Below are positions 24,431 to 32,911 of a DNA stretch of 41,073 nucleotides, piece after piece (within the stretch, counting starts at the first letter, position 1; every line of letters begins with the position of its first letter). Made by a program: the position numbers and the translations under genes. This DNA comes from Mediterraneibacter glycyrrhizinilyticus (lineage in GTDB: Bacteria; Bacillota; Clostridia; Lachnospirales; Lachnospiraceae): the NCBI RefSeq assembly GCF_015560805.1, contig NZ_JADMSO010000018.1, positions 1 to 41,073 on the forward strand, in the 5' to 3' direction. The notes beneath the pieces were generated by a model. It saw only the letters and a list, made by a program, of their open reading frames with translations. It made no database searches and was not told where the DNA came from.

Positions 24431-25288
24431 TTAAGCCTCCGTCGGATGCAGATTTTTCAGGGAAATATCAAGGATCGGTGCGGAATGCGTCAGCGCGCCG
24501 CTGGAAATGTAATCCACGCCGAGACTTGTCAGTCTTCCGATATTTTCCTTTGTCACGTTTCCGGAACATTCTGTCTCCGCCCGTCCGTCAATGATGCGGA
24601 TCGCTTCCTGCATCTCTTCCGTGGACATATTGTCGAGCATGATAATGTCCGCTCCGGCTTCCACCGCTTCTCTTACCATATCAAGATTCTCCACTTCCAC
24701 CTCGATCTTCCGTACAAATGGCGCGTACTCTTTTGCCATCTGCACTGCCTTTGTCACGCTTCCTGCCGCTCCGATGTGGTTATCTTTCAGAAGTACGCCA
24801 TCGGAAAGATTATAACGGTGATTGAAACCGCCGCCGACACGCACCGCGTATTTTTCAAAAATACGCATATTCGGCGTTGTCTTTCTCGTGTCCAGCAATT
24901 TTGTCTTGGATCCCTCCAATAATTTTGCTACATTACTTGTATAAGTCGCAATTCCGCTCATCCGCTGCAGATAATTCAGCGCGACACGTTCGCCGGACAA
25001 AAGCACACGGATATCGCCGTAAACTTTTCCCATCAGATCTCCGTTCTTCACATGATCTCCGTCTTTACAGAAAAATTCCACCTTTGTCTCTGCATCCAGA
25101 AGTTCAAATACCCGTTTGAAAATGTCCAGTCCCGCGATCACACCGTCTTGCTTGCAGATCAGATCCACCTCGCCTGCCACTGCTTCTTGCATCACGGAAT
25201 TGGTCGTCACGTCTTCACTGGAAATATCCTCTCTCAATGCTTCTAAAATCAAATGATCTACCTGTAATGTTGTTGTAATCTTATTCAT
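24431..25288 (-). CDS. nadC: Nicotinate-nucleotide diphosphorylase (carboxylating), NadC
   Basis: 285-residue enzyme converting quinolinate and PRPP to nicotinate mononucleotide. Clear NadC signatures: EDISSEDVTTNSV near 22, SGIATYT and LDTRKTTPNMRIFEKYAVRVGGGFNHRYNLSDGVLLKDNH near 125-170, then EVEVENL and GADIIMLDNMS. ATG at 25288 is preferred, six bases behind GAGGTGG, over an upstream GTG. It overlaps the end of nadB by eight bases, which couples translation. Confidence 0.95.
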   Translation of the reverse strand: MNKITTTLQVDHLILEALREDISSEDVTTNSVMQEAVAGEVDLICKQDGVIAGLDIFKRVFELLDAETKVEFFCKDGDHVKNGDLMGKVYGDIRVLLSGERVALNYLQRMSGIATYTSNVAKLLEGSKTKLLDTRKTTPNMRIFEKYAVRVGGGFNHRYNLSDGVLLKDNHIGAAGSVTKAVQMAKEYAPFVRKIEVEVENLDMVREAVEAGADIIMLDNMSTEEMQEAIRIIDGRAETECSGNVTKENIGRLTSLGVDYISSGALTHSAPILDISLKNLHPTEA

Positions 25289-26474
25289 CTCTTCCACCTC
25301 GTTTTTCTATTTCATCTGCGGCACGTTTTGCAAATACAAGACTCTCCAGCAGAGAGTTACTTGCCAGACGATTTGCTCCGTGCACGCCGTTGCAGCTTGT
25401 CTCCCCGACCGCATACAAATGCGGCATCGAAGTCCTGCTGTTGGAATCCACCCAGATCCCTCCCATAAAATAATGCTGCGCCGGCACAACCGGGATGCAT
25501 TCTTTCGTCACATCATATCCCTCTTCCAGACAGTGCCGGTAAATATTCGGGAAATGTCTCAGGATCGTCTCTTTTTCAATATGTTCCATCGAAAGCCATA
25601 CAAAATCAGTTCCGTCTTTTTCCATCTGTTCATGGATCGCCTTTGTCACGACGTCCCGCGGCAAAAGCTCATCCACAAACCGTTCCATATTTTTATTATA
25701 GAGCACCGCGCCCTCTCCCCGAACTGATTCGGAGATCAGAAAACGCCGTCCCGGCTTCGTCGAATACAGTGTCGTCGGATGGATCTGCACATAATCCAAA
25801 TGCTCCAGACGGATTCCGTATTTCTTCGCCAACTCAATCGCATCTCCCGTCAAATGCGGAAAATTCGTCGAATGCCGGTACAGTCCGCCGATCCCTCCGC
25901 TTGCAAGGATCGTGTTCTCTCCATAAATTTCCAGTTCTTCCGTTTCTCCCGAACCGTCTTCATTCCGACGCACTGCCTTGATCCCTTTGCAGATCCCATC
26001 GTCGATCAGAAGATCCGTCATCGTCGTATATTCGTATAACGTCACATTTTTTAACGCTTTTACCTGTTCCAGAAGTTTGCTCGTGATCTCTTTTCCGGTC
26101 ACATCTTCATGGAACAAAATCCGCGGTCTCGAATGCGCGCCCTCCCGTGTAAATGCAAAATCTCCGTCTTTCTTCTCAAAATCCACGCCGTATCCGACCA
26201 ACTGCCGGATGATTTCCTGAGAGCTGCGGATCATAATGTCCACCGACTCTTTTCGGTTTTCATAATGTCCCGCGCGCATCGTGTCTTCAAAATAACTGTC
26301 GTAATCATCCTCATCTCTGAGCATGCAGATCCCCCCCTGTGCCAGGAACGAATCACTGCTTTCCAGATCGGATTTTGTGATCATCACGATCTTTTTTTCC
26401 CTCGGAAAACTCAGCGCGCCAAATAGCCCGCCGACTCCGGTACCGACGATCACAACGTCTGCCTTTATTCTCAT
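25281..26474 (-). CDS. nadB: L-aspartate oxidase, short form
   Basis: 397-residue FAD enzyme oxidising L-aspartate to iminoaspartate. The dinucleotide-binding GTGVGGL is at 11-17. DSFLAQGGI, REGAHSRPRILFHEDVTG, the active-site loop LDYVQIHPTTL and GANRLASNSLLE follow. Compared with E. coli NadB (540 aa) it stops soon after the FAD/fumarate-reductase core and lacks the C-terminal helical domain; the frame ends cleanly and overlaps nadC, so this looks like the native short form. ATG at 26474 follows AAAGGAA. Confidence 0.93.
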   Translation of the reverse strand: MRIKADVVIVGTGVGGLFGALSFPREKKIVMITKSDLESSDSFLAQGGICMLRDEDDYDSYFEDTMRAGHYENRKESVDIMIRSSQEIIRQLVGYGVDFEKKDGDFAFTREGAHSRPRILFHEDVTGKEITSKLLEQVKALKNVTLYEYTTMTDLLIDDGICKGIKAVRRNEDGSGETEELEIYGENTILASGGIGGLYRHSTNFPHLTGDAIELAKKYGIRLEHLDYVQIHPTTLYSTKPGRRFLISESVRGEGAVLYNKNMERFVDELLPRDVVTKAIHEQMEKDGTDFVWLSMEHIEKETILRHFPNIYRHCLEEGYDVTKECIPVVPAQHYFMGGIWVDSNSRTSMPHLYAVGETSCNGVHGANRLASNSLLESLVFAKRAADEIEKRGGRDE

Positions 26475-26497
26475 GTTTTTAAATTCCTTTCCGACCG

Positions 26498-26523
26498 GCT
26501 TCCTATTTTGGCTTCCTATTTTG
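26498..26523 (-). repeat. 13-bp tandem duplication over the nadA stop codon
   Basis: GGCTTCCTATTTT occurs twice head to tail (26498-26510, 26511-26523). The inner copy contains the nadA TAG stop and the outer copy lies in the nadA-nadB gap. Confidence 0.85.
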
Positions 26524-27421
26524 CCAATTCCAGCATTTTTTCCAGCGGGCGCTTGGATAATTCTCTCAATTCCTCACTGATTTGAACTTCATTCTCCCCG
26601 GTCTTCAGTACATGCAGGATCTTCTCAAGCGTGATCTTCTTCATATCCACACATACCGGTTCCGTCTCTGTAAAATAAAACTTCTTTCCCGGATTCTCTT
26701 TTTCCAGTTTGTGCCGCACGCCGTTTTCCGTACAGATGATAAATTCTTCTGCATCGCTGTTTTTTGCATAATTGATGATCCCCGATGTGCTTCCTATGTA
26801 ATCGGAAAGCTCCAATATTGCTTTCGTACACTCCGGATGTGTCAATACCAACGCATTCAGATGTGCTTCTTTTGCACGCTTCAATTCTTCAAGCTGCATC
26901 TTCTCGTGGATCGGACAGAAGCCCTCATTATATACAAAATGCTTTTCCGGTACCTGCTCTGCAACAAAATGTGCCAGATTCCGATCCGGGATAAAGAAAA
27001 TATTCTTATTCGGCAGCGCCTTTACGATCTGTACCGCATTTGCAGAAGTCACGCACACGTCCGAATACTGCTTTAATTCCGCGGTGGAATTGATGTAGCA
27101 GACAACCGCCAGATCTTCGTATGTCTCGCGCATCCGCTCGATCGTCTCCCGGTCTGCCATATGCGCCATCGGACAGTCTGCCTCTGCGTCCGGCATCAGA
27201 ACGGTCTTCTCCGGATTCAGAACTTTTGCGCTCTCTCCCATAAATGACACGCCGCAGTATACGATCGTCTGCTCTTCTAATCCGACCGCAATCTTGCTCA
27301 AATAAAAAGAATCTCCGATATAATCTGCAATATCCTGTACTTCCGGCGTCACATAATAATGCGCCAGGATCACTGCATTCTTCTCTTTTTTTAACTGTTT
27401 GATTTCCTCTGTAATTGTCAT
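26516..27421 (-). CDS. nadA: Quinolinate synthase
   Basis: 301-residue iron-sulfur enzyme condensing iminoaspartate with dihydroxyacetone phosphate to quinolinate. Likely cluster ligands are C83 (EADCPM), C169 (GFCPIHE) and C257 (EPVCVDM), matching the spacing of the single-cluster thermophile type. Other family text: HYYVTPEVQDIADYIGDS near 21 and CGVSFMGESAKVL near 56. ATG at 27421 with AAGGCAAGGACA upstream is chosen; the 20 codons above it lie in the leader. First gene of the NAD operon. Confidence 0.94.
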   Translation of the reverse strand: MTITEEIKQLKKEKNAVILAHYYVTPEVQDIADYIGDSFYLSKIAVGLEEQTIVYCGVSFMGESAKVLNPEKTVLMPDAEADCPMAHMADRETIERMRETYEDLAVVCYINSTAELKQYSDVCVTSANAVQIVKALPNKNIFFIPDRNLAHFVAEQVPEKHFVYNEGFCPIHEKMQLEELKRAKEAHLNALVLTHPECTKAILELSDYIGSTSGIINYAKNSDAEEFIICTENGVRHKLEKENPGKKFYFTETEPVCVDMKKITLEKILHVLKTGENEVQISEELRELSKRPLEKMLELAK

Positions 27422-27501
27422 TGTCCTTGCCTTTCTCAAATGAATTCCCTTTGAGTTGTTTTCATTTGCCGCGGTCAGCACATAAATCGATACTGACAGA
27501 A

Positions 27502-27527
27502 AAAAGCGGAGACATTTGCTCCGCTTT
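27502..27527 (-). terminator. Terminator-like hairpin in the nadA leader
   Basis: AAAGCGGAG pairs perfectly with CTCCGCTTT around CAAATGT, followed by TTT then CTG on the minus strand. It sits between the predicted nadA promoter and the nadA start, so it is either an attenuator or the end of the upstream pgmB operon. Confidence 0.7.
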
Positions 27528-27546
27528 CCGCATACAAATTCATTTG

Positions 27547-27575
27547 ATTATAGCACATAACTTTACAGGTGACAA
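27547..27575 (-). promoter_or_regulatory. nadA promoter with overlapping NiaR operator candidate
   Basis: -35 TTGTCA (27570-27575), 17 bases, consensus -10 TATAAT (27547-27552). Across the -35, ACAGGTGACAAGACAG (27565-27580, plus strand) carries two ACAG half-sites inside an imperfect TTAC/GTAA dyad, a plausible NiaR site. The operator assignment is inference. Confidence 0.6.
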
Positions 27576-27650
27576 GACAGTAATCTTCCTACCATTCAGT
27601 CCCTACAATTTTTATTAAACCTTCACTCACATAAAAACCAGTTTTTATAT

Positions 27651-28280
27651 TCAGATACTTAACAAATCAGTAATTTTTTTCATTTTATAGTTTACACGAG
27701 GATGTTCATTAGCCTCCCCCAGACCTGCACTGTCAAATCCACCCCGAAAGGCTCCCTCAATCCCAGCCTTAGCATCTTCAATAATAAGACAATCTTTTGG
27801 GTTTTCACCGATCAATTCTGCTGCCTTTAAAAACACCTCCGGATCCGGTTTGGAATTCACAATATTTGTACCGTCACTGACAGCATCAAAAAAATTATTG
27901 AGCCCAATCCGCTCCAAAATCATTTTCGTATTTTTGCTTGACGAGCCAATCGCAAGTTTGCATCCTTTTTTTCTTAACTCCATAAGTGTTGTTTTTACAT
28001 CAGCCGGTAAATCTTCCGGTGTCATTTTTCTCAGCAATTTTTTATATATTTTATTTTTCTCTTCTGCAAAAGCCAGTTTCTCTTCAACCGTATATACTTT
28101 ACATGATCTTTCGAGAATAATCTCAAGACTATCCATTCTGCTGACCCCACGAAGCCGATTATTTATTTCTTCATCAAAGTATATATCTAATCGATCAGCG
28201 AGTTTTTTCCATGCCTGATAATGGTACTGGTCTGTAAAACAAATCACTCCATCTAAATCAAAAATATATCCCGCGTACAT
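27651..28280 (-). CDS. pgmB: Beta-phosphoglucomutase (HAD superfamily)
   Basis: 209-residue HAD enzyme. Nucleophile and acid in FDLDGVI (7-13), cap domain with RLRGVSRMDSLEII, motif II GSSSK, the K of NSKPDPEVF, and motif IV IIEDAKAGIEGA. These match beta-phosphoglucomutase, which converts beta-glucose-1-phosphate to glucose-6-phosphate. It is the last gene of the glycoside operon, 33 bases after the GH78 gene. No glycoside phosphorylase that would make beta-glucose-1-phosphate is nearby. AT-rich like the rest of the island. Confidence 0.88.
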   Translation of the reverse strand: MYAGYIFDLDGVICFTDQYHYQAWKKLADRLDIYFDEEINNRLRGVSRMDSLEIILERSCKVYTVEEKLAFAEEKNKIYKKLLRKMTPEDLPADVKTTLMELRKKGCKLAIGSSSKNTKMILERIGLNNFFDAVSDGTNIVNSKPDPEVFLKAAELIGENPKDCLIIEDAKAGIEGAFRGGFDSAGLGEANEHPRVNYKMKKITDLLSI

Positions 28281-28313
28281 TTTAACCCTCCATCTCGTAC
28301 CATAAATTTTTCA

Positions 28314-31067
28314 TTAGACCGTTAACTCAAATACTCTCTTTGTACCTTCCTGTATCATTTGCGGATCCAATCCAAAAAAGAACATAAACTGAAGTTCCTC
28401 AAAACTCATTGCATGGCTCTCCTCGTCATTTCCTACTGCCAACCCATAAACGATTGGGAGATCTTCTTTAAGAATCGACAGAGCTTCTTCATCTCCCCTC
28501 AATTCCTGGATCCGAGTTGCCATCGTATATCTTCTTCTGTAATCCACATTGGGCTGATATGTTTCTTCATAAATTCCGGCAGTAAGCATAACCTCCCGTC
28601 CGTTTGTCCCCGGTAATATGGCTACAGCCTCACAGTGAAACGGAACTTCAAAATGTACAGTAACCGTTCCATCTGCATTTACTCTCCAATCAGAAACATA
28701 TTTTCCACTTAATGAATCATATTCTATATGACAAAACTGCAGTTTTGAACAAATCTTCGGTACAAATCTTACCCTTGTAAATCCTGGTTCTGCCGCATTA
28801 ATTCCACCAATATATCTGTAAACAAATTCCATTACAGATCCATAAGAATAATGATTCAATGAATTCATCTCTGTCCCGCTGATCATTCCATTATCTAAAA
28901 CAGAATTCCATCTTTCCCAGATTGTTGTCGCTCCAAGATTGACACAATGCATCCATCCCGGAAATCCTTCCTGAAACAGAATGTAATATGCCATATCGAT
29001 CATTCCATTTTCAGCAAGAACCTGACACATCATAGGCGCACCCACAAATCCGCCTTTTATTTTATAGCAATCACGTTTTAACCTGCTTTTTAATCCATCA
29101 AGAATTTTTTTCTTATCCTTGTAAACTCCGAATTTCAGGGAAATCAGATACGCTGTTTGTGTATCAATACAAAGTCTGCCGCTTACAGAAAAATATTCGT
29201 CTAAAATAGCATTAACAATCTTTTCCGCTAACATTTCATATTTAATCCTGTCATTGTTTTTTCCTAAAATTTTAGCGGCCTCAGCCAGTTTTACTGTTGA
29301 TGCATAATAGTAAACAGAAGCAATATAATAGTCATCTGTTCCCCCTTTCATGCTCTGCGAAGTAACACCGTCTTGTGCAAGCCAGTCGCCAAAATGAAAG
29401 CCAAAACTCCAAAGATGTGTATTGCCATGTTCCTCATCCCCCTGAATAATCCAATCCACCCAGTCTTTCATCATTGGATAACAGCATTCCAGTTCATCTT
29501 TATCTCCATACGCATTATAAACCGCCATAGGAATAAATGTCGCTGCATCTCCCCAAACGCTGCTTCCTCCCGGCATTGAAGAATTGTTTGGAATGTAATT
29601 AGGAATAGCGCCGCCAAGTCTGACCTGCTCTGTTCGAAGATCCCTTAAAAACTTTCTGTAGAAAGCCCGTGTATCCATATTAAAACATGCCGTAGACGCA
29701 AAAACCTGTGCATCACCGGTCCATCCAAGACGTTCATCACGCTGCGGACAATCCGTCGGATGATCAAGAAAATTCGATTTTTGGCTCCATATACAATTCA
29801 AAAACAATCTGTTCAGCTTTTCATCCGCACTTTCAAACTTTATCGTTGTATCAAGATCTGAGTAAACCACATGTCCTGTAAAATCCTTTTTCGTGATTTC
29901 ACCATTCCACCCTGTAACTCTCACATAACGAAATCCAAAATACGTAAAATGAGGTCTCACATTTTCCTTTCTTCCGTCAGAAATATAAACAAACTGAGAT
30001 TTCGCTGTTCGATAGTTATCATTATAAAAATTATCATCCTGCAAAATTTCACCAAAATCTAAAACAATCTTTGTTCCTTTTGCAAAATCTGCATCAAATG
30101 AAACATATCCTGTAAAATTTTGCCCAAAATCAAGAACCGTTTCTCCTTTTGGTGTCTTAATAATTTCCTTTACTTCAAGTTCTTCCTTAGGGCACACTGT
30201 AATACTATATCTTTCTACAAGCTTTGACTTATCAAAATCAGCTACTTCTACTGACTTTAATCTATTTTCCTTTTCACTCCATAACATACGGTCAATGATC
30301 TCACCATCATAAATGTCTGACTCTGCAATTTCACTTCCTCTATACTCCCATGTATTATCTGTTCCAAGAAGTATATCATGCCCCGCTTTGTCCCACATAT
30401 GAATTTCAGCAATTATCCCAAATCTATTGCCAAAATATTCCACATCTCCTTCGTAGCCAAAGCGCCCTTTGTAAAAACCATTTCCACACAAAATTTCGAT
30501 CCTGTTATCATCCTCTAAAAGTTCTGTAATATCATATGTCTGATATTGCACTCTCGTACGATAATCATTAATAAATGGCGCCAAAAAATCATCTCCGATT
30601 TTTTTCCCATTTAAATAAGCCTCGTAAAGCCCAAGACCAGTCAAATAAATACATGCTCTTTTTATACCAGACGGGCGAGAAAAATTTTTAATAAAAATCG
30701 GATGAAACTTATCTTCTTCTTTTGTACTAATAAACTCTGCCCTCCAAGGATCATCCATCTTTCCGGTTTCAAAAAACGCCGGAGCGCTGACTGTGTGATC
30801 GCCCTCTTTTCCCCATACTTCGATCCGCACATAATATCTGGTATACGGCTCCGGCTTAATATCAATAAGCGTACCAATCGAGGAAAGTAATTCTCCTTCC
30901 GTTTCGAAAATTTGTTCTGTAAATCCTACATCTTTTGCAACCATAATTTTTGCTCTTAACTGACTCTTATTTGCAGTATCTACAACTTTCCAACTACATT
31001 TTATTTTGGGATAAGAAAATCCAATCGGATTTGAAATTCCATTTATTTTAATGTCTGTAATTCTCAT
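28314..31067 (-). CDS. Alpha-L-rhamnosidase, GH78
   Basis: 917 residues with no signal peptide, so likely cytoplasmic. N-terminal beta domains (GLGLYEAYLNGKKIGDDFLAP near 150, VLDFGQNFTGYVSFD near 315) lead to the (alpha/alpha)6 barrel with the GH78 acid motif DCPQRDERLGWTGDA near 445 and TTIWERWNS near 710, both typical catalytic Glu sites. It would release terminal rhamnose from imported glycosides. The last 75 residues (from about 840) continue past the usual C-terminal beta domain with a charged helical tail (RIQELRGDEEALSILKEDL) of unknown role. ATG at 31067 follows AGAGGAAA. Confidence 0.9.
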   Translation of the reverse strand: MRITDIKINGISNPIGFSYPKIKCSWKVVDTANKSQLRAKIMVAKDVGFTEQIFETEGELLSSIGTLIDIKPEPYTRYYVRIEVWGKEGDHTVSAPAFFETGKMDDPWRAEFISTKEEDKFHPIFIKNFSRPSGIKRACIYLTGLGLYEAYLNGKKIGDDFLAPFINDYRTRVQYQTYDITELLEDDNRIEILCGNGFYKGRFGYEGDVEYFGNRFGIIAEIHMWDKAGHDILLGTDNTWEYRGSEIAESDIYDGEIIDRMLWSEKENRLKSVEVADFDKSKLVERYSITVCPKEELEVKEIIKTPKGETVLDFGQNFTGYVSFDADFAKGTKIVLDFGEILQDDNFYNDNYRTAKSQFVYISDGRKENVRPHFTYFGFRYVRVTGWNGEITKKDFTGHVVYSDLDTTIKFESADEKLNRLFLNCIWSQKSNFLDHPTDCPQRDERLGWTGDAQVFASTACFNMDTRAFYRKFLRDLRTEQVRLGGAIPNYIPNNSSMPGGSSVWGDAATFIPMAVYNAYGDKDELECCYPMMKDWVDWIIQGDEEHGNTHLWSFGFHFGDWLAQDGVTSQSMKGGTDDYYIASVYYYASTVKLAEAAKILGKNNDRIKYEMLAEKIVNAILDEYFSVSGRLCIDTQTAYLISLKFGVYKDKKKILDGLKSRLKRDCYKIKGGFVGAPMMCQVLAENGMIDMAYYILFQEGFPGWMHCVNLGATTIWERWNSVLDNGMISGTEMNSLNHYSYGSVMEFVYRYIGGINAAEPGFTRVRFVPKICSKLQFCHIEYDSLSGKYVSDWRVNADGTVTVHFEVPFHCEAVAILPGTNGREVMLTAGIYEETYQPNVDYRRRYTMATRIQELRGDEEALSILKEDLPIVYGLAVGNDEESHAMSFEELQFMFFFGLDPQMIQEGTKRVFELTV

Positions 31068-31082
31068 CTTTTTCCTCTTCTA

Positions 31083-31132
31083 AAACGAAATAAAAGGGGA
31101 TATTTATCACAAAATCCCCTTTTATTTCGTTT
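31083..31132 (-). other. 19-bp perfect hairpin between the GH3 and GH78 genes
   Basis: 31083-31101 and 31114-31132 are perfect inverted copies with a 12-base loop. The minus-strand continuation is TAGAAGAGG, only one T beyond the arm, so partial termination or mRNA protection is more likely than full stop. Confidence 0.75.
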
Positions 31133-31139
31133 GCTTCTC

Positions 31140-32831
31140 CTATAATTTTGTATCCCATCTTCCGCAGAATGCATCCACTGGAGATATTCCTTTAAATTCA
31201 CTTTTCCCTAAAAGCTTATCCATTGTTGCGTCAATAACGTGCGGCATATTGTTGTAACTATTGATAAACGTTTTCATCATCGGCACGTCAAGTAAATGAT
31301 ACGGATTTCCAAGACTTACAAAAACCGTAGGTACTTCCTTTACGAACCATGGCAGATTATTTCCTGCTCCAAATAACGTATGCCAGTTAATACGAGCAAC
31401 TGTCTTATTAGAAGCCGTCTCTACATTACAGATATACAACACGAGATCATACTTATTTTTGAAGTCACAAACTTTACCATCCAGAAAAATTGTCTCAGGT
31501 GTCTCCGGAACATAAAGTGTCACCTCAAACCCTTCTTTCTCCAGCCGATCAACCACCTGCGTTCTGACAGCATCATTATCTCCTTCTCCAAGAATTTCAA
31601 GAAAGATACGTTTTGTCTTCAGTGGTGAAATCGGAAGGGTTCCTTCCAAATTCTTAACAAGTGTAATTCCTTCATCCGCAACTTCCTTCGCCCACTGGTT
31701 ATGTTCATCACATCCTACGATCGCAAGTGCCTCTGGCTTATTATATATGCTTCCTTCTTCTTTCTTTTTATGAAGATTAATAGCCGCCTTTGTCGCAAGA
31801 ACTCGCGTAACGGCATCATCCAGACGTTCTCTGGAAAGGAGACCATTTTTGATTCCCTCTACCATGTACATAATATCTTCATCTACATCCTTATTGAAGA
31901 GAAGCACATCACAACCTGCCTCAATACATCCCGGGACAGCCTCACGTCTGGTTGTATTCGAAAGAAATCCCACCATCGGAGATGCATCGGTTGAAATAAG
32001 ACCATTAAATCCAAGTTCTCCTCTTAGGTAACCTGTAAGAATATTTTTCGATACGGATGCCGGTATCACCTGATTACAAGGCTGACCAGAAATTTTCTCC
32101 TCCATTGCCGGCATTGCAATGTGTCCGATCATCGCTGTGAGAGCTCCATCCTCTATTAAACTTCTGTAAACCTTACCATAGGAATCTTCCCACTCTTCTA
32201 TTGAAAGATCATTAACAGATGTCAAAAGGTGCTGGTCTCTCTCATCAACGCCATCTCCTGGGAAGTGCTTAATACATGGCGCAAGACCTTCCTCGGTAAG
32301 CCCTTTATTATAGTTCTTTGCCATACGAATTACTCGATCAGCATCACTGCCAAAAGTTCGTACATTTGTAATTGGATTATGACAATTCATATCAAGATCA
32401 AGGATTGGCGCAAATGACCAATTAAATCCAAGAGCCCCGCCTTCTCTTCCACATATCTTTCCAAGTCGGTATCCATTTTCATCTTTATCTGTTGCCGCCA
32501 CAAGCATCTGACGCCCGAAACTTGTCCCTTCAAATGCAACACCGGTTCCGCCGTCTTCCAGATTTGCCGCAATAAGCAAAGGAATTTTTGACACTTCCTG
32601 CATCGCATTCAGATTTTCCTGAACTTTAGCCGCCACTCCTGTTCTAAACATTACAGATCCAAAATTATGTGAAGCGATTATTCCTTTCAGAACCTCCTTG
32701 TCATCTGAAAACATCAACGGACACATAATCTGTTCCGCCTTCTCTTCATCTGTCATAGAATTTCTTGTCTCTTCTACCCATTTGATTGCTTCATCATCGA
32801 GGTAAAATGGTTTTGCTTTTAAATTTACCAT
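31140..32831 (-). CDS. GH3 glycoside hydrolase
   Basis: 563 residues without a signal peptide. The TIM barrel has LLIAANLEDGG, FAPILDLDMN, NVRTFGSD and KHFPGDGVDERDQH near 190-203, the loop that in NagZ-type enzymes holds the His/Asp acid pair. The nucleophile Asp is in LISTDASPM near 280. A C-terminal alpha/beta sandwich follows (NLEGTLPISPLKTKRIFLEIL onward). It resembles beta-N-acetylhexosaminidase or beta-glucosidase type GH3; activity cannot be decided. It follows the second permease in the operon and precedes GH78, so it probably removes a beta-linked sugar from the same imported glycoside. Confidence 0.85.
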   Translation of the reverse strand: MVNLKAKPFYLDDEAIKWVEETRNSMTDEEKAEQIMCPLMFSDDKEVLKGIIASHNFGSVMFRTGVAAKVQENLNAMQEVSKIPLLIAANLEDGGTGVAFEGTSFGRQMLVAATDKDENGYRLGKICGREGGALGFNWSFAPILDLDMNCHNPITNVRTFGSDADRVIRMAKNYNKGLTEEGLAPCIKHFPGDGVDERDQHLLTSVNDLSIEEWEDSYGKVYRSLIEDGALTAMIGHIAMPAMEEKISGQPCNQVIPASVSKNILTGYLRGELGFNGLISTDASPMVGFLSNTTRREAVPGCIEAGCDVLLFNKDVDEDIMYMVEGIKNGLLSRERLDDAVTRVLATKAAINLHKKKEEGSIYNKPEALAIVGCDEHNQWAKEVADEGITLVKNLEGTLPISPLKTKRIFLEILGEGDNDAVRTQVVDRLEKEGFEVTLYVPETPETIFLDGKVCDFKNKYDLVLYICNVETASNKTVARINWHTLFGAGNNLPWFVKEVPTVFVSLGNPYHLLDVPMMKTFINSYNNMPHVIDATMDKLLGKSEFKGISPVDAFCGRWDTKL

Positions 32832-32868
32832 ACCAAAACACTCCTTTCAAAATTCCTTTATATATTTT

Positions 32869-32893
32869 CAGCCAGTCCTTATCCGGCTGGCTG
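32869..32893 (-). other. Hairpin between second permease and GH3 genes
   Basis: CAGCCAG and CTGGCTG pair around CCGGATAAGGA; inner bases CCGG/... allow a longer stem. No T tract. Confidence 0.55.
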
Positions 32894-32911
32894 TTACATT
32901 CTAATTTATTC

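Noticed and set aside
27436-27547. 11-base complementary pair TCAAATGAATT/AATTCATTTGA across the nadA leader
   Set aside because: The upstream copy overlaps the -10 box, so most of it would not be in the RNA if the predicted start is right.
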